Shown: positions 14,570-23,808, numbered from the stretch's first letter. The stretch is DNA of 50,086 bases from Plastoroseomonas hellenica (GCF_018129085.1 NZ_JAAGBB010000044.1:1-50086); one strand, 5' to 3'. Made by a program: numbers and translations. The notes: generated by a model from the letters alone, not told the origin.

Positions 14570-15544
14570 TTACTGCGCCGCCCGCCAATCGCGGATGCGG
14601 CGGAGCAGTGCGCCATCCAATTCGCGCTCATATTGCGCGAAGGCGGCGGCGAGCGCCGTCTGGAAGCGGCCGCGGTCCACCTCGGTCGTCACCGTCATGC
14701 CGCGCCGGCGGAGCTCCTCCACGCCGGTGTTCTCATCCGCGGTCACCCGGTCCCGGTTGGCGCGCTGGGCGGCCACGGCGGCGGCCTGGAAGGCAGTGCG
14801 GTCGGCGGCCGCAAGGCGCTGCAGCATCGCCGGGTTGCAGATCAGCAGCGCCGGTGAATAGACATGCCCGGTCAGGGTCAGGAAGCGCTGCACCTGGTTC
14901 AGGTTGTTGGCGACGATGACCGGGATCGGGTTCTCCTGCCCATCGACCGTGCCCTGCTGCAGCGCCGGCACCAGCTCGGAGAAGGCCATCGGCGTCGGTA
15001 GCGCGCCGAGCGCCCGGAAGGCCCGCATATGCACCGGGTTCTCCATGGTGCGGACCTTGAGGCCGCGGATGTCGTCCGGGCTGTTCACCGCATGGCGCGA
15101 ATTGGTCAGGTGCCGGAAGCCGTTCTCCAGCCAGACCACGCCGGTGAGGCCGCGCGGCGTGAACTGACCCAGAAGCTGCTGCCCGATCTCGGAATCCAGC
15201 ACGCCACGCGCATGGGCGTAGTCGCGGAACAGGAAGGGCACGTCGACGACGCGCACCGCGGGGACGAAATTGCCGACCGGGCCGGTCGAGGTGATGGTGC
15301 AGTCGAGGGTTCCGATCTGCACGCTCTCGATCATCTCGCGCTCATTGTCGTTGCGCTGGATGGTGACCCGGTAGCGCCCGCCGGTGGCGCGCTCCAGGGC
15401 CTCCTTCAGCGCGGTGGCGCCAGCGCCGTAATGGCTCTGCAGCGGCAGCGGGTGCTGCACGGTGATCTCGGTCTGCGCCAGGGCGGGCGCGGTGAGCGCC
15501 GCGGCCAGCAAGGCGCCGAGCGCGAGGCGGGGGATGATCTGCAT
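14570..15544 (-). CDS. dctP: TRAP transporter substrate-binding protein DctP
   Basis: 324 residues. Signal peptide MQIIPRLALGALLAAALTAPALAQ. The DctP fold (PF03480) shows 'GLKVRTMENPVHMRAFRALGALPTPMAFSELVPALQQGTVDGQENP', including the Arg that contacts substrate carboxylates in this family. 'ESVQIGTLDCTITSTGPVGNFVP' is another family block. Periplasmic carboxylate receptor of the DctPQM system, 25 bases after the Bug receptor gene. The ligand is unknown. Confidence 0.92.
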   Translation of the reverse strand: MQIIPRLALGALLAAALTAPALAQTEITVQHPLPLQSHYGAGATALKEALERATGGRYRVTIQRNDNEREMIESVQIGTLDCTITSTGPVGNFVPAVRVVDVPFLFRDYAHARGVLDSEIGQQLLGQFTPRGLTGVVWLENGFRHLTNSRHAVNSPDDIRGLKVRTMENPVHMRAFRALGALPTPMAFSELVPALQQGTVDGQENPIPVIVANNLNQVQRFLTLTGHVYSPALLICNPAMLQRLAAADRTAFQAAAVAAQRANRDRVTADENTGVEELRRRGMTVTTEVDRGRFQTALAAAFAQYERELDGALLRRIRDWRAAQ

Positions 15545-15569
15545 GTCGCGTGTCCTCGTTGTTATTCGT

Positions 15570-16550
15570 TCAGTCGGCGGCGATCCGCGCCTCGCGCGCG
15601 ATGGCCTGCCAGCGCGCCGCGCTGGCCGCGACCCAGGCATCGTTCTCGGCACGCGGCACCGCCAGCGGCTCGACGAAGGCGGTCCGCAGGCGTTCTGCGG
15701 TCTGCGGGGTGCGGGCGCGCTCCAGCGCCTCGGCCAGGCGCGCGACGATCGGCGCCGGGGTGCGCTTCGGTACCGCCAGGTTGAACCAGATGCCGAGTTC
15801 GTAATCCGCCAGCCCCGCCTCCTGCATCGTCGGCACCTCCGGCAGGGCGCTGGCGCGGCGTGACGTCGTCACCGCAAGCGGGCGGAAGCTGCCGGACCGG
15901 ATATGCACGGTCGAGGTCGCGGTGGTGTCGAAGCCGAAATCCACCTCCTTTGCCAGCAGCGCCGCGACCAGCGGCGAGGAGCCGCGATAGGGCACATGGG
16001 TCGCGTCGATCCCCGCCATCTTCAGGAACACCACGGCCGAGAGATGCGAGGAGGAGCCGTTGCCGACCGAGCCATAGGTCAGCGGCCGGCGCTTCGCCTC
16101 CTCGATGAAGGCGCGCAGGTTGGTCGCCTGGACGCGGTCCGGGATGACCGAGAGGATGTTCGCCACCTCGCCGATGGTGCCGAGGCTGGTGAAGTCGCGC
16201 ACTGCATCGACGCCGCTGTTCGCGTAGAGGATCGGGTTCACGCCGAACAGCGCGGTGGTGCCGAACAGGATCGTGTGGCCATCGGCCTCCGCCTGGGCTG
16301 CGGCCAGGGTGCCGATATTGCCGCCGGCGCCGGCGCGGTTCTCGATCACCACCGCCTGCCCGAGCTCGCGCGACAGCGGTTCGGCCACGATGCGGCCGAC
16401 GATGTCGTTCACGCCGCCCGGCGGATAGGTGACGATCATGCGCACCGGGCGCGTCGGCTGCCAGCCCTGGGCGCGCAGCCCGGGCACCGCCAGCAGGGTG
16501 CCGATGCCGGCCAGGGCGGTACGGCGGGTGGCCTTGATGGGCAGGGGCAT
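15570..16550 (-). CDS. Tripartite tricarboxylate transporter receptor (Bug/TctC) within the TRAP operon
   Basis: 326 residues. Signal peptide with twin Arg (KATRRTALAGIG...LRAQ), 'WQPTRPVRMIVTYPPGGVND' and an intact NRAGAGGNIG loop near residue 73. A Bug receptor (PF03401) placed directly upstream of a complete TRAP system, with no TctAB genes. Whether it serves a distant TctAB or acts as a sensor or scavenger receptor is unknown. It lies 54 bases after the lactate permease gene and is probably in the same transcript. Confidence 0.88.
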   Translation of the reverse strand: MPLPIKATRRTALAGIGTLLAVPGLRAQGWQPTRPVRMIVTYPPGGVNDIVGRIVAEPLSRELGQAVVIENRAGAGGNIGTLAAAQAEADGHTILFGTTALFGVNPILYANSGVDAVRDFTSLGTIGEVANILSVIPDRVQATNLRAFIEEAKRRPLTYGSVGNGSSSHLSAVVFLKMAGIDATHVPYRGSSPLVAALLAKEVDFGFDTTATSTVHIRSGSFRPLAVTTSRRASALPEVPTMQEAGLADYELGIWFNLAVPKRTPAPIVARLAEALERARTPQTAERLRTAFVEPLAVPRAENDAWVAASAARWQAIAREARIAAD

Positions 16551-16604
16551 GTCGGTTTCCTCGTCGTTCCCCCGGGAGTAGCGCGGCGGCCCAGGGCCGG
16601 CAAC

Positions 16605-18002
16605 TCACCGCAACAGCAGCATCGCCCCGGTGCCGATCAGGATCACGGCGGCGAGCGAGGGCAGCAGCAGGCGCCAGAGCTGGGGCGGACGGGTGCCGTC
16701 GGCGAGCAGCCCGCAGACCAGGGCGCACACTGCGAAGCTCATGCCCGCCCCCGCTGCGCCTGAGAAATTGTGCAAGGCCGGCGCCAGCAGCGGCGGCAGG
16801 CCTGCCGCCGCGCCGAGCGCCGCCTGCACCGGCATCAGCGCCGCGTTCGACCCGACATTGCTGCCGGTCACCATCCCCGCTGCGAGCCCGAGCGGCACGA
16901 TCGCGAAGGGCGCGAGAGGCCCGAGCGCGCCGGCCGCCGCATCCGCCAGCGCCGCAGTCGCACCGCTGCCGGCCAGCCAGCGCGCCAGCAGCACATAGAG
17001 CAGCAGCGCCAGCGCCGGCCGCGGTGCCCGCCGCGCCGCTTCCCTGAGGCGTGCCGCGGCGTCGCTCCGGATCGCCAGCAGCGCCAGCGCCACGCACCAG
17101 AGCACCACGGCCACATGGGTCACCGGGAAGGCCGGCAGGTCGGGGTAAGGGCGGAAGCCTGGCGGATGCGGCACCGCGCGCGCCGCCAGCAGCGCCGCGG
17201 TCAGCAGCAGATAGGGCGCCATGGCGGTCATCGCCCGTCCACGCGCCATGGCGTCGCGCGGCGGATCGAGCCGCCACAGGACCGCCAGCAGCGGGATGCC
17301 GGTCGCCAGGATGCCCAGCACCTCGAAGGGCAGGATCCAGTGGCCGCCGACCAGCAGCGCGGCGACGGCCAGCAGGATCAGCGCCTGGGCCAGCTTCTCC
17401 CGCGGCGGCACCGCGATGCCGGCCTGCGCGCAAAGCCGCCACAGCACCGGCCCCAGCGCCAGCAGCCAGGCGGCATTGGGCAGCGCAGCGAGCCGCGCCA
17501 GATCCTGCACCGGCAGCCCGACCAGCGCCGCGCCGAGCAAGGTCCCGGGCCCGAGTCCGCCCCACGGCACCAGGCAGAGCGAGAGCAGCGCCATGGCACC
17601 CGCGACCGCACCGCCGATCCCCATGGCGCGCAGCGCGGCGAGGGCGAAGACGGCGCCGACCGCGAAGCCGGTGACGCTTTCCATGAAGGCGCCCATCAGC
17701 AGGGTCGCGGCGAAGACGCGGCGCGGCTCCGGCGCCGTGCCGCCGGCGGCCGGGCGGGTGACCGCGGCATGGAACAGCAGCCCGCCCGTCATCACCCCGA
17801 TCGGCTGCAGCGCGAGATAGAGCCCGCGCAGCGCCTCCGCCGCCAGGAAGCCGGCGCCGTCGCTGCCCGCCGGCAGCGAGGCGAGCGCCGCCGGGATCGC
17901 TGCCGCCAGCGCCGCGGTCACCGCGCCGACCGGCCCGGCGCGGCCGGAGAGCAGCAGCCCGACCAGCAGCGCCAGCGGTGCTGCCTGCAGCAGCAGGATC
18001 AT
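16605..18002 (-). CDS. L-lactate permease family transporter
   Basis: 465 residues with about 12-14 membrane segments. It matches the LctP family (PF02652) through 'GAFMESVTGFAVGAVFALAALRAMGI', 'PWGGLGPGTLLGAAL' and 'GMVTGSNVGSNAALMPVQ'. It is shorter than E. coli LldP (about 550). It would import lactate or glycolate with protons at the inner membrane. The ATG overlaps the stop of the EamA gene by four bases (ATGA at 17999-18002), so the two are coupled. Confidence 0.82.
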   Translation of the reverse strand: MILLLQAAPLALLVGLLLSGRAGPVGAVTAALAAAIPAALASLPAGSDGAGFLAAEALRGLYLALQPIGVMTGGLLFHAAVTRPAAGGTAPEPRRVFAATLLMGAFMESVTGFAVGAVFALAALRAMGIGGAVAGAMALLSLCLVPWGGLGPGTLLGAALVGLPVQDLARLAALPNAAWLLALGPVLWRLCAQAGIAVPPREKLAQALILLAVAALLVGGHWILPFEVLGILATGIPLLAVLWRLDPPRDAMARGRAMTAMAPYLLLTAALLAARAVPHPPGFRPYPDLPAFPVTHVAVVLWCVALALLAIRSDAAARLREAARRAPRPALALLLYVLLARWLAGSGATAALADAAAGALGPLAPFAIVPLGLAAGMVTGSNVGSNAALMPVQAALGAAAGLPPLLAPALHNFSGAAGAGMSFAVCALVCGLLADGTRPPQLWRLLLPSLAAVILIGTGAMLLLR

Positions 18003-18886
18003 CGCGGCCGCCGCGCCTCGGCGATGGAGATCGCGACCGCACCGGCCAGGATCACCGCCGCGCCCGCCCAGGCCGCGGCATCCGGCGCTTCGCCGAACAG
18101 CAGCCAGCCGAAGCCCGCGACCACCGGCAGCCGCAGATACTGGAAGGGCGCGACGGCGGAGGCTTCGCCGGCGCGGAAGGCTTCCGTCATCAGCCACAGG
18201 ATGCCCGGCGTGAAGCCCGCGAAGGCCAGCAGGATCAGCACGTCCCCCGCGCCGATCGGCCGCCAGAAGGCGATCGCGAAGGGAAGCGCGCCCAATGTCG
18301 TCACGATGTCGACCCAGGCGATGATGGTGGGCGTCGCGTCGGTGCGAGTGAGCGCGCGTGAGGTCAACGTGATCCCGCACCAGCAGAGCGCCGCCGCCAG
18401 TGCCACCGCGGCCCCGAGGATGGAGAGTTCGGCGCCCGGCCGCAGCATGATCGCGACGCCGATCAGGCCGGCGATGGTGCCCACCCAGCGCGCGCGGCCG
18501 ACCCTCTCCCCGAGCAGCGGCCCCGCGGCGAGGGTCGAGAACATGACGTTGGTGAAGGACAGCACCGTCGCGGTCGCGAGGTCGAGCAGCGTGAAGGACA
18601 GGAAATAGAGTCCCCAGGTGCTGACGCTGGAGAGCCCGCGCGCCAGGTGCAACAGCGGCCGCCGGGTGCGGAACACGGCGATGCCGCCGGCGATCACCGC
18701 CGGCAGCACCCAGAGGAGCTGGCCCGTCGATCGCGCGAGGAGCTGCGTCGTGGTCGGCACGCCGCGCTCGTTCATCCAGCGCACGAAGAGCGCTTCGGTC
18801 GCGAAGAGCATCGCGCCGACGGACATCAGCACCGCGCCGCGCAGATTGCCCGGCAGCGCGGAAAAGCCCGTAGCGAAAGACGTCAC
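17999..18886 (-). CDS. EamA/DMT family transporter
   Basis: 295 residues from a GTG at 18886 (VTSFATGFSALPGNLRG...), which gives the usual ten-helix EamA length; an ATG at 18826 would remove part of helix 1. Two EamA repeats are visible, each with five helices; the first holds 'FVRWMNERG' and 'LLDLATATVLSFTNVMFSTLAAGPLLGERVGRARWVG'. These proteins usually export amino acids or metabolites. It starts 10 bases after the M20 peptidase stop and overlaps the lactate permease start. Confidence 0.82.
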   Translation of the reverse strand: MTSFATGFSALPGNLRGAVLMSVGAMLFATEALFVRWMNERGVPTTTQLLARSTGQLLWVLPAVIAGGIAVFRTRRPLLHLARGLSSVSTWGLYFLSFTLLDLATATVLSFTNVMFSTLAAGPLLGERVGRARWVGTIAGLIGVAIMLRPGAELSILGAAVALAAALCWCGITLTSRALTRTDATPTIIAWVDIVTTLGALPFAIAFWRPIGAGDVLILLAFAGFTPGILWLMTEAFRAGEASAVAPFQYLRLPVVAGFGWLLFGEAPDAAAWAGAAVILAGAVAISIAEARRPR

Positions 18887-18896
18887 GAAAGCGATG

Positions 18897-20039
18897 TCAC
18901 GCCAGCGTCGCGAGCAACCCTGCGAGCAGCTTGGCGCGCGGCACCAGGGAGGCGATCTCGATATGCTCTTCCAGCGTGTGCATCTTCGCCCCCGCGACGC
19001 CGAGCCCGTCCAAGGTCGGGATGCCCATGGCACCCGTAAAATTCCCGTCCGAGCCGCCGCCCGAACTCTGATGCGCGATATCGAAGCCGATGGCGTTTGC
19101 GATGTATCGCGCCTGATCGTAGAGCTTCATCACCTTCGCATCCGGCTCCCAGACCGGCCGCGTCACGCCGCGCGTGACCTCGAGCTGCACGTCATTAGCC
19201 GAGGAACGGAGCGCCAGCATCTTCGCGACGCCGGCATCCAGATCCTCCTGCCGCTTGGCCATGGACAGCGCCTCGGCCTCGCAGGTGGTGGTGACGCAAT
19301 TGACCCACTGCCCGCCATGGATGACGCCGACCGAGAAGGTGCAGTCCTCCGTCGTCATGTTCTCGATCTCGATGATCTGGCGGCACATCTCGCGGATCGC
19401 GCTGCGCCCTTCGGAGAGGCGCGCCCCGGCATGGCTCGGGCGGCCCGTGGTCTTCAGGTTGAAGCGCGCGATCGCGTAGCGGCCGGTGACGACGCCGCCA
19501 TCCGGGCGCGCCGGCTCCGGCACCAGCACATAGCGGTGGCGCGCCGCCTCCGCCTCGATCAGGTCGCGGGTGGAGGGGCTGCCGATCTCCTCGTCGGAAG
19601 TCAGCAGCACGGTGATCGGCAGCGGCGTCGGCATGCCGGCGCGCAGCATCTGCCGGATCGCCTCGATGGCGATGTAGGTGCCGCCCTTCATGTCGCAGAT
19701 GCCGGGGCCGTAGCAGATCCCGCCTTCCCGTCGGATCGGCAGTTTTGCCAATGTGCCGATGGGGTGGACGGTATCCAGATGCGCCATCACCAGGATGCCA
19801 GGCGCACTGTCGCCCATCGGGTGCGGGAAGCGGGCGCGGACGCAATCGCCGAGGCCCATGCGGCCTGGGATGCGCTCGACGCGCGCGCCGAGCAGCGCCA
19901 GGTCACGCGCCGCCAAGGCCATCATCCGGTTCACGGCCTCGGCATCGAAGGTCGGGCTCTCGCAGGCGACCCAACGGGTCAGGCCCTCCAGGATCTCGTC
20001 AGTGTCGAAGGGCAGGGCGATGGCGGCGGCATGCGTCAT
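18897..20039 (-). CDS. M20 family metallopeptidase (glutamate carboxypeptidase-like)
   Basis: 380 residues. Zinc-site residues are visible: H87 and D89 in 'MAHLDTVHP', bridging D116 in 'GPGICDMKGG', E150/E151 in 'TSDEEIGS', E175 in 'LVPEPARPD' and H354 near the C-terminus. This is the layout of carboxypeptidase G2-like M20 enzymes, with a lid domain in between (about 190-300). No signal peptide, so cytoplasmic. It hydrolyses N-acyl, peptide or carbamoyl bonds of amino acids; the exact substrate is unknown. The chosen ATG has AGGAG upstream. It is the first gene of the leftward transporter operon and divergent from the racemase-like gene, suggesting an amino-acid-derivative pathway. Confidence 0.85.
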   Translation of the reverse strand: MTHAAAIALPFDTDEILEGLTRWVACESPTFDAEAVNRMMALAARDLALLGARVERIPGRMGLGDCVRARFPHPMGDSAPGILVMAHLDTVHPIGTLAKLPIRREGGICYGPGICDMKGGTYIAIEAIRQMLRAGMPTPLPITVLLTSDEEIGSPSTRDLIEAEAARHRYVLVPEPARPDGGVVTGRYAIARFNLKTTGRPSHAGARLSEGRSAIREMCRQIIEIENMTTEDCTFSVGVIHGGQWVNCVTTTCEAEALSMAKRQEDLDAGVAKMLALRSSANDVQLEVTRGVTRPVWEPDAKVMKLYDQARYIANAIGFDIAHQSSGGGSDGNFTGAMGIPTLDGLGVAGAKMHTLEEHIEIASLVPRAKLLAGLLATLA

Positions 20040-20155
20040 GGACGGGCTCCTGGGCGTTCGGCGGCAGCCTGAGCGGAGGCGGGTCACGCCGCAAGAGGGG
20101 CTGGGAAGTGTCGCCCCGCAGGGGCAGGATGCCGCCAGCCAACCCGGAGCACGCC

Positions 20156-20887
20156 ATGCGCATCCTCGTCGCCAATGCCAACACCACGGAGGCGATCACC
20201 GAGGCCTGCGCCGCCTCCGCTCGCCGCGCCGCAGCATCGGGAACCGAGGTCATCGCCGCGACGCCGCGCTTCGGCCCGGCGGTGATCAGCAGCCGGGCCG
20301 AGAACATCATCGCCGGCCATGCGCTGCTGGAGGTGCTGGCGCAGCATGCGGGCCAGGTCGATGCCGTGGTGCTGGCGGTGTCGCACGACACGGCGCTGGA
20401 GGCGGCGCGGCAGATGATGCCCTGCCCGGTGGTCTCGATGACCGAAGCCGCCTGCTTCACCGCCTGCATGATCGGTGGCCGCTTCGGCCTGGTGACCTTC
20501 GGCAATGTCGAGACCTATCGTGAGCTGGTCACCCGCCACGGCCTGGCCGGGAGGTTGGCGGGCCTCGGCTCCATCGACGTCGCGGCGCCGGAGGCGGTGC
20601 GGGATCCCGAGGGCGTCGCCGCGAAGCTGTTGCCGGCGATCGACGCGCTGGCGGCGCAGGGGGCGGATTCGGTGATCCTGGGCGGTGCCGCGCTCGCGGG
20701 CTTCGACGAAAGATTGAAGGGCCGCGCGCCGCTGCCGCTGCTGGATGGCGTTGCCTGCGCGACCCGGATGGCGGAGATGCTGGTGCGCGCGGCCCTGCCC
20801 AAGCCGCGCACCGGCAGCTTCGCGGCACCGTCCGGACGCGCGACCAAGGGGCTCGATGCCAGGCTGGCCGCGCTGCTCGGCGGCTGA
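20156..20887 (+). CDS. Asp/Glu/hydantoin racemase superfamily protein lacking both usual cysteines
   Basis: 243 residues. 'MRILVANANTTEAITEAC' and 'SMTEAACFTACMIGGRFGLVTFGN' are typical of the hydantoin racemase branch (PF01177). The first catalytic Cys position (IACFGD in hydantoin racemase) reads LAVSHD here, and the second (LGCAGM) reads LGGAAL. So neither of the two acid/base cysteines is present. The protein may bind a related amino acid derivative, catalyse a different reaction (as decarboxylases and isomerases of this fold do), or be inactive. It diverges from the M20 peptidase and has a CGGAG ribosome binding site. The family call is good; the activity is unknown. Confidence 0.75.
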   Translation: MRILVANANTTEAITEACAASARRAAASGTEVIAATPRFGPAVISSRAENIIAGHALLEVLAQHAGQVDAVVLAVSHDTALEAARQMMPCPVVSMTEAACFTACMIGGRFGLVTFGNVETYRELVTRHGLAGRLAGLGSIDVAAPEAVRDPEGVAAKLLPAIDALAAQGADSVILGGAALAGFDERLKGRAPLPLLDGVACATRMAEMLVRAALPKPRTGSFAAPSGRATKGLDARLAALLGG

Positions 20888-20898
20888 GGGAGGAAACC

Positions 20899-21756
20899 AT
20901 GCGCCTCGACGACGGACGCGAGAGCGAGAATGTGGATGACCGCCGCGGCCGCGGCGGTTTCGGGGGCGGCGGCGGGCGGATCGCGGTGGGCGGACTCGGC
21001 GGCGTCGCGATCCTGCTGATCGCGTTGTTCCTCGGCGTCGATCCCTCGCTGCTCCTGCAGGGCGGCGGGGCACCGCAGCAGCAGACGACGCAGCAAGGCG
21101 CGCCGCCGGCCAATGATGCCGGGCGCCGCTTCGCCTCGCGCGTGCTGGCGGAGACCGAGGATGTATGGCGCGACCTATTCTCCCGTGCCGGCCGTCAGTA
21201 CCGGGACCCGGTGCTGGTGCTGTTCTCCGGCGCCACCCAGACCGGCTGCGGCTTCGCCGAGGCGACGGTCGGGCCCTTCTACTGCCCGGGCGACCAGCGG
21301 CTCTACATCGACCTCGACTTCCTGGCCGACATGCAGCGCCGCCTCGGCGCGCCCGGCGATTTCGCCGCCGCCTATGTCATCGCGCATGAGGTCGGGCACC
21401 ATGTGCAGAACCTGATCGGGGTGCTCAGCCGGGTGGAGCAGCTCCGCCGGGGCGCCGGCGAGGCGGCGAGCAACGCCCTGCAGGTTCGCGTCGAGCTGCA
21501 GGCCGATTGCCTGGCCGGCGTCTGGGCGCGGCGCGCCCAGGACGCGCGTCAGATCCTGGAAAGCGGCGATCTGGAGGAAGCGCTGGGCGCGGCCGCCGCG
21601 GTCGGCGACGACCGGCTGCAGCGCCGCGCGCGCGGTACCGTGGTGCCGGAGAGCTTCACCCACGGCTCCTCCGAACAGCGCGTGCGATGGTTCCGGCGCG
21701 GCATCGAGGGCGGGGACATCGCCGGCTGCGACACCTTCTCCGGCGATCGCCTGTGA
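20899..21756 (+). CDS. Neutral zinc metallopeptidase (YpfJ family)
   Basis: 285 residues. Gly/Arg-rich N-terminus, one membrane helix at about 31-46, a Gln-rich linker, then the zinc protease domain with HEVGHH at 163-168 (PF04228). The acidic third region 'VELQADCLAGVWA' supplies the remaining ligand. Anchored in the inner membrane with the protease outside. The physiological substrate of this family is unknown. It follows the racemase-like gene by 11 bases and may be read from the same transcript. Confidence 0.9.
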   Translation: MRLDDGRESENVDDRRGRGGFGGGGGRIAVGGLGGVAILLIALFLGVDPSLLLQGGGAPQQQTTQQGAPPANDAGRRFASRVLAETEDVWRDLFSRAGRQYRDPVLVLFSGATQTGCGFAEATVGPFYCPGDQRLYIDLDFLADMQRRLGAPGDFAAAYVIAHEVGHHVQNLIGVLSRVEQLRRGAGEAASNALQVRVELQADCLAGVWARRAQDARQILESGDLEEALGAAAAVGDDRLQRRARGTVVPESFTHGSSEQRVRWFRRGIEGGDIAGCDTFSGDRL

Positions 21757-21762
21757 TCGTGA

Positions 21763-21785
21763 CGGGCCGGCCTTCGGCCGGCCCG
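21763..21785. terminator. Bidirectional hairpin terminator
   Basis: CGGGCCGGCC (21763-21772) pairs perfectly with 21776-21785 around a TTC loop. It is placed between two convergent genes (stops at 21756 and 21793). Very stable stem; no long T-tract on either side. Confidence 0.7.
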
Positions 21786-21792
21786 AGGCCGC

Positions 21793-22761
21793 TCAATCGA
21801 GCCGCGCGCCGGAGACCCGCACCACCTCGCGCCACTTGGCGTTCTCTGCCTCGATGAAGCGCTGGAAGGCCTCGGGGCCGAGCGGGCGCGGCTCGCTGCC
21901 GACATCGCGGAGCCGGGTCTGCACCGCGGGCTCCGCGCAGGCTTCCAGGATCAGCGCGGAGAGGCGCTCCACCTGCGGGCGCGGCATGCGGGAAGGCGCC
22001 TGCACGCCGAACCAGGCCACTGCCTCGAAGTCCTGGACGCCGGCTTCCGTCGCGGTCGGTGCCTCCGGCACCGAGAACCAACGGTCGCGGGAGGTGACGG
22101 CGAGGAGCTTCACCTTCCCCTCGCGGACATAGGGCAGATAGGCGGGCAGGTTGTCGATCGCGACCTGCAGGCGCCCGGCCAGCAGTTCCGGGATCACGCC
22201 GCCGGTGCCGCGGAAGGGGATATGCAGCAGGTCGATCCCGGCGCGGACCTTCAGCAGCTCGGCGCAGAGATGGCCGGAGGTGCCGTTGCCCGGCGTGCCG
22301 TAGCTCAGCCCGCCCGGGTCGCGCTTGGCCAGTGCCACCAATTCCTGGAGGGAATTCGCGGGGACCGAGGCGTTCACCAGGATGCCGTTGGCGACCAGGT
22401 TCACCATCGCGACCGCCTGCAGCTCCTCCGGCCGATAGGGCATGCGGCTGTAGAGGAACTGGTTGATGCTGGCGGTGCCGATCGTCGTCATCAGCAGCGT
22501 GTGGCCGTCATCGGACTTCGCCACCAGCTCCGCGCCGATATTGCCGCCGGCGCCGGCGCGGTTGTCGACGATCATCGGCTGTCCCAGGGTCTGGGACAGC
22601 CGCTCCGCCAACACACGCGCGGTGACGTCGGTCGCGCCGCCGCCCTGGAAGGGCACGACGAGGCGCACGGGGCGGCTCGGCCAGGCAGGCTGCGCGCTGA
22701 GGATGGCGGGCGCGGCGAGAAGCGGCAGCGCGCCCAGCAGGGCGCGGCGGGCGATGATCAT
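21793..22761 (-). CDS. Tripartite tricarboxylate transporter receptor (Bug/TctC), triplet member 3
   Basis: 322 residues from the ATG giving MIIARRALLGALPLLAAPAILSAQ, a standard signal peptide. The receptor body has 'WPSRPVRLVVPFQGGGATD' and NRAGAGGNIG near residue 68 (PF03401). It is the last of three consecutive Bug genes (24805 to 21793) and the most diverged of the three. It begins 57 bases after the middle gene. No membrane subunits are adjacent. Confidence 0.88.
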   Translation of the reverse strand: MIIARRALLGALPLLAAPAILSAQPAWPSRPVRLVVPFQGGGATDVTARVLAERLSQTLGQPMIVDNRAGAGGNIGAELVAKSDDGHTLLMTTIGTASINQFLYSRMPYRPEELQAVAMVNLVANGILVNASVPANSLQELVALAKRDPGGLSYGTPGNGTSGHLCAELLKVRAGIDLLHIPFRGTGGVIPELLAGRLQVAIDNLPAYLPYVREGKVKLLAVTSRDRWFSVPEAPTATEAGVQDFEAVAWFGVQAPSRMPRPQVERLSALILEACAEPAVQTRLRDVGSEPRPLGPEAFQRFIEAENAKWREVVRVSGARLD

Positions 22762-22818
22762 TGGCGGCTCCGGTTGTTTTGCGGGCGGCCTAGCCCGCCA
22801 TCCCGGATGCCGCAATGC

Positions 22819-23808
22819 TCATTCGATCCGGGCGCCGGAGCGGCGCACCACGTCCAGCCACTTGGTCTGTTCGGCGCGAAGGAACGCATCGAAGGCCTCG
22901 GGCGTGGTGCCGCCATCCGGCGTCAGGCCGGGCGGATCGGCGCCGAGCTCCGCCATGCGGCGGCGGAAATCGGCCTCCAGCGCCACCTGGTTCAGCAGCT
23001 CGCCCAGCCGGTTCACGACCGGGCGTGGCGTGGCGGCGGGGGCGACGACGCCGAACCAGGCCGTCGCCTCGAAGCCGCTGGCGCCGGCCTCGTCCAAGGT
23101 TGGCAGGTCCGGCAGCGCCGCCGAACGGGTCTTGGAGGTGACGCCGATGCCCCGGATCCGGCCCTCCCGGATGAAGGGCAGGGCGGAGGGGATATTGTCC
23201 ATCCCGACATCGACGCGGTTCGCGACCAGCTCCGTCAGCATCGGGCCGGAGCCGCGATAGGGGACGTGCTGCATCTGCATGCCCGTCATCATGTTGAGCA
23301 GCTCGATGCAGATATGCGGGCTGGTGCCGATGCCGGCGGTGCCGTAGTTCAGCCCGCCTCGCCGCGCCGCCGCCAGCGCGATCAGCTCCCTGAGCGTCCG
23401 GGCCGGGGTGTCGTTCGCCACCATCAGCACGTTCGGCACCTGGATCATCAGCGCCACGCCGACGAGGTCCTGCGGCCGGTAGGGCATGCGGGCGCCGTAG
23501 AGGCCGAAATTGATCGCGCCGGTGCCGATCGTGGTCAGCATCAGCGTGTGGCCATCGGCCTCGCTCCGCGCCACGAAGTCGCCGGCGACATTGCCGCCGG
23601 CGCCCGGCCGGTTCTCCACCACCACCTGGGCGCCGAGCCGCTGCCCGAGCTTCTCGGCCGTCACCCGGCCGACCAGGTCGGTGGTGCCGGCCGGGGTGAA
23701 GGGGATGACGAGGCGGATCGGGCGCGTCGGGAATGCCGCGCCCTGGGCGCGCGCGATGGCCGGTGCCGCCAGGCCGGCGGCGAGGATCAGGCGGCGGGTC
23801 GCACGCAT
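22819..23808 (-). CDS. Tripartite tricarboxylate transporter receptor (Bug/TctC), triplet member 2
   Basis: 329 residues; signal peptide MRATRRLILAAGLAAPAIARAQ. It shares 'PFTPAGTTD', 'NRPGAGGN', 'YGARMPY' and 'LTPDGGT' with member 1, so these two are a relatively recent tandem duplication. The gap to member 1 is only 4 bases, so they are co-translated. Periplasmic carboxylate receptor by family. Confidence 0.88.
   Translation of the reverse strand: MRATRRLILAAGLAAPAIARAQGAAFPTRPIRLVIPFTPAGTTDLVGRVTAEKLGQRLGAQVVVENRPGAGGNVAGDFVARSEADGHTLMLTTIGTGAINFGLYGARMPYRPQDLVGVALMIQVPNVLMVANDTPARTLRELIALAAARRGGLNYGTAGIGTSPHICIELLNMMTGMQMQHVPYRGSGPMLTELVANRVDVGMDNIPSALPFIREGRIRGIGVTSKTRSAALPDLPTLDEAGASGFEATAWFGVVAPAATPRPVVNRLGELLNQVALEADFRRRMAELGADPPGLTPDGGTTPEAFDAFLRAEQTKWLDVVRRSGARIE

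Noticed and set aside
16770-18608. Long Arg/Gln/Gly-rich frame on the plus strand opposite the lactate permease and EamA genes
   Set aside because: Low-complexity shadow of two well-supported membrane protein genes.
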